A DNA stretch of 64,000 bases, from positions 14,221,287 to 14,285,286 of the forward strand of contig OZ024915.1 of assembly GCA_964017125.1 (NCBI GenBank), read 5' to 3'. Source of the DNA: Flabesymbios commensalis. Taxonomy: Eukaryota > Annelida > Polychaeta > Terebellida > Flabelligeridae. Position 1 is the stretch's first letter, and every line of letters begins with the position of its first letter. The notes under the pieces are model-generated. The model did no database searches, had not been told where the DNA came from, and saw only the letters and a list, made by a program, of their open reading frames with translations. The translations under genes were made by a program, and so were the position numbers. Below are positions 1 through 11,234 of this stretch, in pieces.

Positions 1-279
1 TTTACTGTGGGCCATTTAGCTTAATGTGTGTAGGCCCTTATTATTGTATGTAATGTCATATATCATACCATCTCCAGCACAACGTGATTTTGTTTTAAAC
101 TTCTTTAGCATATTATTTTAATAAAAAAAATTCTAATCCGTAGCCATTGTCTGTATTTAATTTATACATTGTCACATGGCATGTCATATACACGAAATGT
201 GTATATGTCATCACATGTACATAAATGTGATTTTGTTTTATATTGATATATTGTATATTTAGTTGTATTTTGTATAATG

Positions 280-368
280 TTGAGGGCCCCAAGGCAGATG
301 AGCTATCGCTCATTGGGTTTACCCTCGCAAAAAAAAGCTATTATTATTATCATTATTAATATTATTAA
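280..368 (+). mobile_element. 3' tail of a LINE (CR1/L2-like)
   Basis: A short stem-like GC-rich segment (TGAGGGCCCC then TACCCTCGC) is followed by an A run and an irregular ATT microsatellite up to about 368. This arrangement is typical of the 3' ends of CR1/L2-type non-LTR retrotransposons. No coding part is visible upstream, where the sequence is plain AT-rich. The family assignment is inferred from style only. Confidence 0.4.
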
Positions 369-695
369 CAAAACATTTGGGACACCTCAAAAAACAAGAA
401 AAGACAAACGTTATTGCTAAAGAAATTGACGTAAAAATACGGCCTAGGGGAAAGTGAGGCAAGCCACGAGGCAAGTTGACCACCCCTTCTATGTCCAAAT
501 TTAACTACCCGGTGGGATGTTTAGGGCCATCTAGTGAAAATAAATTATATTATTTACTTACCATATTCGGAAAGAAGCTTTTTAAAAGATGGAAAATGAT
601 TTTTTTAATGTACCGAAAGTTTTGAAAGTATTTTTGATGTGCATTTCATGTTTCAAGATATAATTTAACCTGTGACCAATTTGATACATAGGTTA

Positions 696-1059
696 TGTGG
701 GGCCGGCGACGCCGTTTTCCTGACCAAGTTCACTTAGGTCGGCTTGGGCCAGGCGGAATCAAAAACTGACGAGCTCCGCTTCCGTCAGGCCCACCGACGC
801 GTGTATTTTGCGCGCTTTCGATCACTTCCAATCTAGACAATGAAGCGGGCACAGGTCTCACCCCACCAAGCGCCGAACAAGCCAGCATGGCTGAGGCCAT
901 CATCCCCGTCTCGAGCGAAGTGCACAGTGTAATGAATTGTTGATTTGACTGCAATAAACCAGGGAATGAAGTACACAGAGTTCTATTGAATGTTTTACCA
1001 CTTACCGCCGACCAGGCCGGACTTTGAAGTTTGAGGACTGCCCACGCAAAGGCTCAATA
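696..1059 (+). repeat. Fossil LTR of a CsRn1-like Ty3/Gypsy element
   Basis: The stretch begins TGTGGGGCCGG, carries an AATAAA signal at 953-958 and ends just before ATTGGTGACC. That is the position and sequence expected of a tRNA-Trp primer-binding site at the LTR/leader border. It is about 364 bp, shorter than the 450-bp LTRs of the element at 44.2 kb and not obviously alignable with them. It is therefore a related but different subfamily. No second LTR was found in the window. Confidence 0.55.
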
Positions 1060-1873
1060 TTGGTGACCCCCCGATGATATTGGTGACCACACACTCTTCA
1101 GATCTACATTTATCAGGTCACCAACTCAATATTGGTGACCAGCGACATGTACGAGCACACAACTAACTTTTCGACAGATCAAACTACAGATTTGAACTGA
1201 AAAAATTGTCAGACAATCGGAAATTGACTCACAAATGGAAATTTAAATTATGGTAGTGGACCAAGAAATTGAATTTCATTTTTTGAAAGGTACGTGAGGA
1301 TTCAGGGAAAAATGTACATTTAATGCCAGTAGGTTATTTAGAAATGCTGTACGACGAGAGGTTCACGTTAAAAAAATTCACTAGTCTTGGGGGAAATCCA
1401 CACGGTCTTGCAATTTCTAAAATGGCGGATTTCGCAACAATTTTAATGAGTTATCTAAATTTAGGCAAAATAGTCTAATTCCTCAAATTATATCAAATTT
1501 TAAAATATTTTTTTCCCAATTACGCCACTGTAGGCGACTGTGAAAAAGTTTTTTTCAAATTTTAGTGACTCGCTTTTATGAGAATTTTCACCAGATTTTC
1601 TTCTGAAAAATATTTCAGAATTGATAAAATATTACCTCGACTCACACAGCTTTTATAGGTTTAGGGCCACTTAAAATTGTTCGCCTATATATATGTGAAC
1701 AAACGGTCGTGTATGGTCTATAAAATATATTAATGTTTGGACAGTAGGTCATGAATCACCAAATATAATTATATTTTCAATTCCAGTAGAGCAGTCTTGT
1801 CTTAATATTATATGTTGGTAAGTTTGTCGCCATTAGGGGGCGACACCGATTTCCCTAATTTTAGCTGATTGTG
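1060..1873 (+). mobile_element. Fossil 5' leader of the same LTR element (truncated)
   Basis: After a primer-site-like TGGTGACCCCCCGATGA at 1061, the ATTGGTGACC motif recurs near 1078 and 1129. From about 1280 the sequence resembles the untranslated leader of the LTR element at 44.8-45.45 kb in the same order. Shared blocks are AAGGTACGTGA, a GCCACTGTAGGCGA block, AGGTTTAGGGCCA, an AAACGGTC..TGGTCT block, and a final segment ending TTTCCCTAA. No gag or pol remains, so this is a truncated, old copy consisting of the LTR and part of the leader. Confidence 0.6.
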
Positions 1874-1894
1874 GCCAAATGTACACACATTGTA

Positions 1895-2022
1895 GGCCTA
1901 CCCACCCAATACCGGTTCAATGTTGGGCCAGCGTCGCAGCCAATTGCTGGTTCAATGCGGGTCAATTGTATTTGACGCTGGCCTTACATTGAAACAGAAT
2001 TGGGTGATTGTCCCGTGTTTGG
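1895..2022. repeat. Short fold-back MITE, family D (GTTGGGCCAGCGTCG)
   Basis: This is one of about ten copies in the window of a short element built around GTTGGGCCAGCGTCGCAG and its partial inverse. The ends resemble CCCAGCAAACAC / GTGTTTGCTGGG, although they are eroded here. It has no coding capacity. Confidence 0.5.
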
Positions 2023-2664
2023 ACTGTCTATGCGCACGCACACACACAGATATATACACATGTACCTAGGCCTACACTCACACATTGTATCTCACAACGA
2101 GCATTTATGTTTGTGTATCCTTATGACGGCATGGTCATGGATCTGCTACTCTGACTCAGCTGTATAATGTAGCACAAATCGACACGTGTTTTTATGCCAT
2201 TATTTATACTAATTATGGTATTCTATATAATGGACATTGTACCTAACCGTTTAACGCATTGCATTTCGGATATTATTTTAGTCTAGGCCTACACATAGTC
2301 TCTTTATAAGGTTATTATTGCATACCACACGCCATTGTCATGACCGGATTAAAAATGTTACAATTATTTTCCTGTTAATATATATTTTTGTCATTTTATA
2401 TGTGGATAAAATATAATTTTGAGTGTCAAACGCGGTCCGTTATAATATAATTTCATAATAAACGATTTCATTGACAGTCAAATATCGGTAACGTTTGAGA
2501 GTAAGATACTCATATAATAAACCACATTTATTCCTCAACACATATTTTATCAGCATGGTGGCGTTGGGAACTATTAGGACACCTGTGACACTGTCCCAAT
2601 GGATCCCTTTCAGATTCATACTACATTGTCCCGATAGACCCCTTCAATATTTATACTAAGAGTT

Positions 2665-2765
2665 TAATAATAATAATAATCTTCTTTATTGTCGAAGAAT
2701 ACAAATGTTACAAAGTTGCAAAACAAAATATTTCATGCTTAAAATTATGCATTCAACACAACGAG
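2665..2765 (-). mobile_element. 3' tail of a second LINE (minus strand)
   Basis: Read on the minus strand, the sequence runs TTCGACAATAAAGAAG into a TTA/ATT microsatellite at about 2665-2680. This is the usual 3' terminus of a CR1/L2-like LINE. Only the tail is present. Confidence 0.4.
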
Positions 2766-2814
2766 AGTTGACACTATACTTACACTGTATGTACCCTCTT
2801 ATTCGGTGCATGAT

Positions 2815-2816
<2 letters not shown>

Positions 2817-2876
<60 letters not shown>
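2817..2876. repeat. (TA)n microsatellite
   Basis: About 60 bp of perfect TA dinucleotide lies directly against the left end of the large fold-back element. A short ATATAT also follows the element's right end, so the element probably inserted into a TA tract. Confidence 0.9.
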
Positions 2877-2880
<4 letters not shown>

Positions 2881-4165
2881 CAGTTGTCAAATGGCATTTT
2901 TTTACTCAAGCGTGTTTCGCGGTATGGACGATGTTTTATGATTGATTCTGGTTCTAAGGGATGTCCTGAGCAGGAATCAGCCGGGTGCCACTTTGGCACC
3001 CTTGGGCGGAATTTTTTAGAGGCAAAAACAAAATGGCCGCCAAATATTTCAAGGTCAAATATGATTTTTCAACAAATGAAGCCAGGAACAAGTGTAATAA
3101 CTCATTTTTATGTGATTTTGACTGGGCAATCCATTTCTTGTATTATTTTGATGACTCAAGGCCATCTTCAAGGTCAAAAAGACAATTTCAAGGTCAAAGA
3201 AGCAAAAATACCATTTTAAACAAATAAAGATAGGAACATGTGTAATACCTCTTTTACATGGGATTTTATCTAGAAATGAATGTATGGTATTATTCTGTTG
3301 ATCCAAGGTTAGCTTCAAGGTCGAAAGTCCTTTCCAAGGTCAAAAACAAAATGGTTGCCAGATATTTCAAGGTCAAATATGATTTTTCAACAAATGAAGC
3401 TAGGAACAAATGTAATACCTCATTTTCATGTGATTTTGACCGGGCAATTCATTTCTTGTATTATTTGCATGATTCAAGGTCATCTTCAAGGTCAAAAGGT
3501 CAAATATCAAGGTCAATTAAGTAAAATTACCGTTTTTAACAAATACAGCTAGGAACATGTGTAATACCTCATGCAATTTTGACTGGGAATTCCATATCTG
3601 ATATCTTGATTATTCAAGGTCATCTTCAAGGTCAAAGGGGTCAATTTAAAGCTGAAGTAAGAGGAAATATCATTTTTAACAAATAAAGCTAGGAACGTGT
3701 GTAATACCTCTTTTTATGGGATTTTGACTGACAAATCCAATTATAGTATTATTTGAGTGATTAAGGTTATCTTCAAGGTCAATTTCAATTCAAGGTCATC
3801 AAAATTCAATTAACAAACATAAATAGCAAAAAGTGTTGTACGTCTTTTTGGTGTAATTTTGACAAATAATCCATTTCTGCTACTATTTTTATGATTAAAG
3901 GTCATTTTCAAGGTCAGTGTGTCAATTTCAAGGTCAGGTAAGCGAAAATATGCTTTTCAACAAATAAAGCTAGGACAATATCTTTCTGGTATGATTTTGG
4001 TTTTTTGAGGTGATCCTGTAGGCCAAATGTAAATATCAAGGTCAAATAATATTTTAACGTAGTATTCAACATATTGGAGCACACATAATAAATTGTCTTG
4101 GTGTATCTTTAACTGGATAATTTAATTCTAGTAGGGTTTTAATAAATAAACATCATCAGAGTGAA
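2877..4165 (+). repeat. Left arm of the giant fold-back
   Basis: After a unique outer 160 bp, the arm is made of degenerate units of roughly 280-300 bp. Each contains CAAGGTCA, ATGATTTTTCAACAAATGA, AGGAACATGTGTAATACCTC and TGTGATTTTGACTGGGCAAT. I count about 17 AAGGTCA motifs, all in one orientation. Confidence 0.75.
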
Positions 4166-4189
4166 ATGATCAGACAACTAGAAGGCATC

Positions 4190-6200
4190 AAAGGGTCACG
4201 GAGAGGCGTAAAATAGCGACGAAAAAGCATAAAAGATCAATGGAGAGGCGGTAAAAGGTAACACAGAGGCGGTAAAAGACAATGGGGAGGCATTAAAGGA
4301 TGTCGACGAGTCGCTAAGAGGCGCCCCAGAAGGGTTAAAGAGCGGGTAAGAAGGGTTAAAAGAAAATGAGTAGTCATTTAAGGGCAATGAGGAGGCATTG
4401 AAGGGCAATGAGGAGGCGGTGAATGGCAACGAGGGGTTAAGGGGCAAAAATGGGGCGTTAAAGAGCGACAAGATGCATTAAAAGGTGGCGTGGTGGCATG
4501 AAAGGGCTATGGAATGGTGACAAGGAAGTACGTTAACAGGTGATGGGGCAGTGCTAATGGTTGATGGATAGGTGTCTAAGTGCAATGAGAAGGCATTTAA
4601 AAAGACAGAGAAATGTTAAAGGGCAATGGAGAAGTGTCAAATGGTGACGGAGAGACGTCAAAGAGCGATGGAAAGGCGTTAAAGGCCGAAAAAGTGTTAA
4701 AAGTGATGTAGATGCTTTAAAGTTCGATGGAGAGGCGCTAATAGGCGCTGCAGATGCGTTAAATGGCGATGCGAATGTGTTAAAGGGCGATGGTGAGGCA
4801 TTAAATGGTGATGGGGAAGTGTTAAATGGCGCTGGGAAGGCGGTAAAGGGTGATGAGGAGTCGTTAAAGGGCGAACATAAAACGTTAAACGACTATGGAA
4901 AAGCGCTGAAGGGCAATGGGGAGGAGTTGAAGTGTGCTGGATAAGCGTGTGAGGGTGAGTGGTAAGTGTTAAAAACAACGGAGCATTGCTAAAGGGCGAC
5001 AGAGAAGCGTTAAATGGTGACTGAGACGTCAAAGGGCAACGGAAAAGTAATAAAGGTTGATGGAGATGCATTAAAGGGTGATGGAGAGATGCTAACAGGC
5101 GCTGCAGTGCGTTAAATGGCGATGGGAAGGCGTTAATGGGCAATGAGGAGGCGTTGAAGGACAACGAAGAGGGGCTAAGGGTGACGGGATGTGTTGGTGG
5201 GTGGCATGAAAGAGCTATTGAATGGCGCTAGAAGGTGACGAGGAAGCATTAAATGACAGGTGATGCGGTGGTGCTAAAAAGTGATGGATATGTGTTTTAG
5301 GGCTTGAGAAAGCGTTAAAAATGACGGGGAATCGCTAAAAGGCAACTGAGAAAAATTAAATTATGACGTCAAAGAGTGACGCAAAGGCGGTAAAGGGCCA
5401 AGAAAAAGTGTTAAAGGTTGATGGAGATGCACTAAGAGGTTGATGGAGAGGCATTAAAAAGGTGCTGCAGATGCGTTAAATAGTGATGCTAAAGGGTTAA
5501 AGGGCGGTGGAGAGGCGGTAAATGGTGATGGAAAAGAAATTAAGTGGCGATGGGAAGCCAGTAAAGGGCGATGAGGAGGCGTTAAATTTCACAGAAGAAG
5601 CGTTAAAGGGTGACGGAAAGGCATTAAAGGACGAAGAAAAAATATAAAGGTAGACCCAAAAGCATTGAAGGGCAATGAGAGATGATAAATGGCGATGGGG
5701 AGGCGTCGAAGGACCATGGGGAGGCGTTAAAGATTGATGGTAAAGCGCTGAAATGTGACGCAGTGTTAAATTAAAGAGCAATGGAGAAGCGTTCAGTGTG
5801 AAGAAGAGGCATTAAAGGGCGACAGAAAGGCCTTCAATTGCAATAAAGAGGCTTTAAACTAAAAGGACGTTCAGGGCGAAGAAGAGGCGTTAAAGGGCGA
5901 AAGAAAGCCTTCAATTGCAAAGAAGAGGCATTAATCTAAAAGCTACGAAGACGCATTATTGTCTCCCTTTAGCGCCTCTCCATAGCCCCATAATGCCTCT
6001 CTCTCACCTTATAAGGCCACAGGTTGCTCTGTAACGCCTCTTGTGGCCCATTACCGCCTTCTCATTTTTTTTTAATATGTCTCCTCATTGCACTTTAATG
6101 CCTTTTCATTGTCCTTTATCGCCTTCTCATTGTCCTTTAATATCTCCTCATCGACCGTTAGAACTTTTCTATCTCTCTTTAACACATCTCTGTTAATTGC
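4190..6200. repeat. Central minisatellite of the fold-back (about 21 bp)
   Basis: The units follow GTTAAAGGGCGATGGAGAGGC with many substitutions and length changes. From about 5970 the sense flips to GCCTCC..CCTTTAA, so the loop itself is partly palindromic. Proline/serine-rich open frames here (for example 4697-5164, minus) come from the repeat and are not called as genes. Confidence 0.75.
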
Positions 6201-6227
6201 CATTCAATGCCTTCGAGCCGATGTCTT

Positions 6228-7394
6228 CACCTTGAGCATGTTTGATTATTTAAACCCAACAGAATTAGATTATCCAGTCAAAATAAAACCCAACACAAGG
6301 TAGTAGAAGTACTCCAATTTCTACCTTATACGCTAAAACATATATTTGTCCTTGAGCATGACTTTAAATCACCAAAGTAATAGGAAAAAGACATTTTTCG
6401 CTCAAAATCTCACAAAAAAAAGTTTTTTTACACGTGTTCTAGCTGTATTTGTTGAAAATCATATTCTCCTTTACTTGACCGTGAAATTGACATTTTGACC
6501 TTAAAGATGACCTTTTATCATCAAAATAGTATCAAGAATAGATTATTCAGTCAAAAATCACGTCAAAAAGACGTATTACACTATTTTGTTTTCTAAAAGA
6601 TCATATTTTTACATTTCGACCTTGAAAATGACCTTTCGACCTTGAAAATGACCTTGGATCAACAAAATAATACCATAAATGGATTTTTCAGACAAAATCA
6701 CATGAAAAAGAGGTATTACACATGTTCCCAGCTTGATTTGTTAAAAATGGTAATTTTGCTTATTTGATCTTGAAATTGACTTTTTGACCTTGAAAATGAC
6801 CTTGAGTTATGAAAATAATACAAGAAATAGATTGCCCGGTCAAAATCACACGAAAATGAGGTATTACACTTGTTCCTGGCTTCATTTGCTGAACAATCAT
6901 AGTTGACCTTGAAATATCTGGCGGTCATTTTGTTTTTGACCTTGGCAATGCCCTTTCGGCCTTGAAGATGACCTTGGATCACCAAACTAATACCATAAAT
7001 GGATTTTTCAGACAAAATCCAATGAAAAAGAGGTATTACACATGTTCCTAGCTTTATTTGTTAAAAAGGGTATTTTTGCTAATTTGACCTTGAAATTGGG
7101 GTTTTGACCTTGAAGATGACCTTATATCATAAAAATAATACAAGAAATGGATTGCCCAATCAAAATCACATGAAAATGAGGTATTACACTTGTTCCTGGC
7201 TTCATTTGTCGAAAAAAACATATTTGACCTTGAAATATCTGGCGGCCATTTTGTTTTTGCCCTTAAAAAATTCCGCCCAAGGGTGCCAAAGTGGCACCCG
7301 GCTGATTTCTGCTCGGGACACCCCATAGTATCAGAATCAATCATAAAACATCGTCCATACCGCGAAACACGCTTTAGTCAAAATCCACTGGACT
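6228..7394 (-). repeat. Right arm of the giant fold-back
   Basis: This is the inverse of the left arm, with about 15 TGACCTT motifs (AAGGTCA on the minus strand). It ends with the inverse of the CAAGCGTGTTTCGCGG block and ACTGGACT. It is somewhat shorter than the left arm and diverged from it, so the structure is not newly formed. Confidence 0.75.
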
Positions 7395-7521
7395 ATATAT
7401 AAAGATTCATGAGGAAGAAAATAAAGAGTACAAAAGTGCTGTATAAAACCAGTATACCTTGAAACCTCTAAGTTCCTTTTTTTTTTGTAAACTAGCCTTG
7501 TCACTTATGATATATCAACAA

Positions 7522-7628
7522 CCCAGCAAGCACGATACACCGGCACAACGTCGGCCCAACGCTGGCCCAGCGTCTTAGACGCTGGGTCAACACTGAATCA
7601 ATGCTGGGCCAATGCATCGCGCTCCTTG
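7522..7628. repeat. Family D fold-back MITE
   Basis: Starts CCCAGCAAGCACGA and contains GTCGGCCCAACGCTGGCCCA followed by the inverse GACGCTGGGTC. No genes lie nearby. Confidence 0.5.
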
Positions 7629-7869
7629 AAAGGTTATTGGACATATTAATGCATTACCAGTGACGAGCCAATGTCCTTACCTGTGACATATTATTTTCAT
7701 TTCTGACTCGTTGTCAATAAGAAATGATTTTATTGACTTTTTATAAACATATAAACTACAATTTGAATTTATAATATTATGCATGTAATTCCATAATAAA
7801 ACACCCCTGAACTTGAAACTATTATTTTTTTGACCATCCTAGCTATAGGCACATGTAATTTATTTTGTT

Positions 7870-8600
7870 GCCTGGTACCGTATGAATGTATATTCGAATT
7901 TTTACAAAGAAGTCAATAAATAAGTTTGGGAGGTTATCACAGTTATATTTGTACATCATTATAATAACGCTATACATATAAACATTTGAAATGGTTAAAA
8001 CGGAAAGTTCTTTAAATATCGGAGCAGTATGGTGTTTGTACAGAGCAGATTATATGATTCGCATGGCTCTTTTTTTGAAGTTTTCAACAGATGCAACATG
8101 TATAATTGCTGCACTACCCCATATTTCAATGCCGTATGATATATATGGATAAATAAATGTGTAATAAAGTGTTAGTAGTGTAGCTGAATTTAAAATTTTC
8201 CTTGCCTTACACAAAACACCTTATTTTTTTTATTTTATATGCTGTATATGGTTCTTCCATGTCAACCTATCATCGATAAAAACACCTAAAAATTTGGCAC
8301 TATATATTCTTGTAATTGCACTGTTATTAATTACCAAGTTACTGACAACAGGGACAAATTTACGACTTGAAATTTACGACTTGTTAAGCCAAACCTCTGA
8401 TGCCATATTAGTATAATTTTTCAAGCAGAGTTTTGTGTTCAACTGTGTCAAAGGCTTTACTAAAGTCGAGGAACACACCAAGGACAACGTCCCCCGAATC
8501 AATACAATTAAAAAATTTGTCCATCAATACAATAAGTGTCATATTGGTACCATGTCCCTTCCTGAATCCAAATTGATATTTATATAAAATATTATTTTAT
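7870..8600 (-). mobile_element. Non-LTR retrotransposon (LINE) reverse transcriptase remnant
   Basis: On the minus strand, from high to low coordinate, the conceptual protein shows FGFRKGHGTNMTLIVLMDKF, then DSGDVVLGVFLDFSKAFDTV, HKTLLEKLY and YGIRG. These are reverse transcriptase fingers/palm motifs. Further on come AKFLGVFIDDRLTWKNHI, YPYISYGIEIWGSA and FKKRAMRII, from the thumb and C-terminal part. The stretch that should hold the YADD catalytic motif is missing between the two halves, near 8350-8400, so there is an internal deletion as well as frame breaks. The style fits the Jockey/CR1/L2 assemblage; the clade is not resolved. It is a dead, 5'-truncated copy. Confidence 0.75.
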
Positions 8601-8792
8601 TATAGGCCAAAGTATGCCTATACCAGAGACACAGCAATGAAAGTTAAAATATTTCATTCAACTATTAGGGCCCACACATTCATGAGCCAAGTTTATTATC
8701 TCTGCCTAGACCAAGTAGGCCTATATGGCCTATAATATGGAGATAGCATATTACCACATCCGGTCACGTCTGTATCATACGTAACTAGGAAC

Positions 8793-8882
8793 AAGAGACG
8801 CTGGTCCAATGATGGTTTAATGCTGGGCCAGCGTCGCAGACGATGGGCCAGCATTAAGCCAGCATCGGTTCGGCATCCCGTG
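8793..8882. repeat. Family D fold-back MITE
   Basis: GCTGGGCCAGCGTCGCAGAC is flanked by partly inverted copies of TGGTCCAATGATGG. The element ends GTGTTTGATGG. Confidence 0.45.
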
Positions 8883-9339
8883 TTTGATGGCTATATAGGC
8901 GTGGGAGGACATAAGCATCATAATATAATATTCTCATAGATCTCTACCCTGCGAACCCAAAGGCAGCAACGGCTTACTTTTTAAATAAGCAGTTACCATG
9001 GTTACTGCCTTTTGTCTTTGCAGATCTGTTCAGTGATGTCATCATGTCTGGCTGTCGTGTTTAAATTTAACAATATGTGTCATCAGTGATCATGGGTATT
9101 TTTTTTTAAACACGTGATTCGTATTTAATATTGGGAATTCTGTGAATAGTTATATAATTAGGCATATATTATTTGTGGTCAAATTATCAATTTTTATACA
9201 TTATGACCAGAGCTAAGGGAAATTAAAAAAAAACACATAGGCCTATATTTACAGTGCACTTCAGTCTAGAACTAATTCGTCCCTGTCCCTCATGCTTGGG
9301 GAGGGGGTGGAGGTTGGAAATACCTATTTCGTTATTCGT

Positions 9340-9690
9340 TATTTGGATGTTTTTATAGTAACCGTGATTTGTTATTGAGACTTGTAATTAGCTGTGATCT
9401 GTGATTTGGGCAATCACCTGTTATATGTGATTTTATTATTAGATATACCTGTGAAGTGTGATCAGAGATGATTTTTTCCAGATAACTGTCATTTCATGAA
9501 TTAGCCGTTATAAAAAAATGTTTTTCTTACTTATAAAAAATGTAATTCCCTGGTCTAGATGATGTTTTTGTCATTTATTGCATCCAAGAAAATCGCAGTA
9601 TGAATGTGACTAATAATCACCTGTGACTGTGATCGAACATATGGAAATACCTGTAATCGTGAAATGGGTAAATAAATAGCTGTGAATTAT
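9340..9690. repeat. Degenerate CTGTGAT-rich array
   Basis: ACCTGTGAT, CTGTGATCTGTGATTTGG and GTAATTAGCTGTGA variants recur irregularly across about 350 bp. This looks like an old minisatellite. No coding signal is seen. Confidence 0.35.
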
Positions 9691-10392
9691 CAAGGGGTGG
9701 TACTTCCCCCCCCCCCGATGCTTGGTGCAGTGATTTTCTGTCACGCCGGCGCTCGCGAGTAGGCCTCAAAAGTCAAGCAGCAGAGACTTACCTCTATGAT
9801 CCAAAGAAGCAAGATGTATCTTCCCCTCACCCTTGTGATAAGAGTTGTGTATTGAGGGTGCACATGGATTCTGCAAATTATGGATTCTTACCAGTTAACT
9901 TTTACCCATTTTTTGGCCTATAGATAAAAATAAATATAAAAATTTAGATGCGTTTTTTTACACTATCTATAAGCTGAAATCCTCGATGTTCAGGCGATTC
10001 GCCGTTCGTTTGATTCGTTTTTAACCCATGTACAGGGAGCCGCCGTGAGATTGCATGCGTGGCCTCATACACTCAGGCCTCGAATTTCGAATGCGTTCAA
10101 TCATTTATTCACGATATTATTCTTGCAAACTTCGCAATCTGCGTACGTTTCATAAACTAAGATTGTTTTCTGATTGAAGTGGCGTATTTTCTGGTTATCT
10201 TACTTATATCGGAGAGGGGGTCGATACAATTCACTTAAATCGAACTTCTGGGAATTGCTACTGCAGTTGCCGCCTCACGGTGAATGAAAAAGATCAATTT
10301 TTTTACAAAATGTTATATCTACTAGTATAAAAACTAAAACGTTTTCATTTAAAAAGAAGTAAACTTATTATAATTATTATAATAATATAATC

Positions 10393-10448
10393 ATTAATTC
10401 ATTCTGACCTCAGAGAATATATAATCTCTGAGGTCAGAATGAATTAAT
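10393..10448. repeat. Perfect 24-bp-arm hairpin
   Basis: The arms at 10393-10416 and 10425-10448 are exact reverse complements (core TTCTGACCTCAGAGA) around an 8-nt ATATATAA loop. The flanks are AT-rich. It could be the core of a MITE or a cruciform-prone site. Confidence 0.85.
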
Positions 10449-10635
10449 AATTATAGCGATGGTGCAACACCATCTATGTGTGGAGAATGTTAATAACTGT
10501 GACTGAGATTGACCGCTCCGGCCATAGTCCGTAGTATCCAAAGAGGTGAGCCCATAATCAGACATGTGTTCTCATGATAAAAGGGATTAAAAACGACTAT
10601 TGTCGTGATTAGCAGGCAAAGGGTTAGCACTTTAA

Positions 10636-10857
10636 CCGCCAAATTATTCAATTTGAATTTTTACCCACTTGAAGTTATGTCTCGCTGACGCGATCCATAA
10701 CTTCAAGTGAGTGAAAATTATTCAGATTTGACAAAATGGAGGTCAATCGTTTTCAAATCTTGCTGATTGATGTCACATTTTATCTTTAACATGTTTAAAA
10801 GGTGGTACTTGATGTGCTAATAAAAATTGAAAACCCGAATATATGCGGCACCGGCGG
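10636..10857. mobile_element. TTAA-flanked MITE, family H
   Basis: TTAA is followed by CCGCCAAATT, and the far end reads CACCGGCGG then TTAA, giving a 222-bp element with a TTAA target duplication. The interior carries the inverted pair CACTTGAAGTTATG / CATAACTTCAAGTG. Related copies lie at 20.4 and 29.75 kb. Confidence 0.6.
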
Positions 10858-11010
10858 TTAAAGGGTTAAAAACGCCTATTGTCGTGATTAGCAGGCAAAG
10901 GGTTGATATAATGACCGTTTAGGATTTCTAAGAATACGGTATTGCTGAGGCTTTCATCCCGCTTGAGATGTGAATGAAAATTACCTGATTTAAAAAAGAA
11001 AATTGTAATA

Positions 11011-11178
11011 TATGAATGAATGAATAAATGAATGAATAAATGAATGAATAAATGAATTAAGGAATGAATGAATGAATGAATAAATAAATGAATGAATGAA
11101 TGGGTGAATGAATGAATGAATGAATGAATGAATGAATGAATGAATGAATGAATGAATGAATGAATAAATGAATGAATG
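11011..11178. repeat. (GAAT)n microsatellite
   Basis: About 168 bp of GAAT/TAAATGAAT tetranucleotide repeats. The minus-strand open frame with repeated HSFI is purely this repeat. Confidence 0.9.
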
Positions 11179-11234
11179 ATGGCCTGGACTGTGTATTGCC
11201 GTTTATGGTACTGTGCACTATAGCGAACCCTTAA

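Larger units (their letters stand above)
2877..7394. mobile_element. Giant fold-back element with 1.2-kb inverted arms
   Basis: The ends are AGTCCAGT..ACTGGACT. The outer arm sequence (CAAGCGTGTTTCGCGGTATGG at the left, its inverse near 7365) and the GGGTGCCACTTTGGCACCC hairpin near 2975 and 7290 are mirrored. The mirroring continues inward through AAGGTCA-rich subrepeats to about 4165 on the left and 6228 on the right. The middle 2 kb is a 21-bp minisatellite that also reverses orientation near 5.97 kb. Flanks are TA-rich, compatible with a TA or no target duplication. No transposase is visible, and the longest open frames are repeat artefacts. Overall design matches Foldback/TU-type elements, but the family is not identified. 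Confidence 0.75.

Noticed and set aside
4196-5781. Proline/serine-rich minus-strand frames (91-155 residues)
   Set aside because: They follow the degenerate 21-bp repeat in the fold-back centre and show no domain or codon bias.
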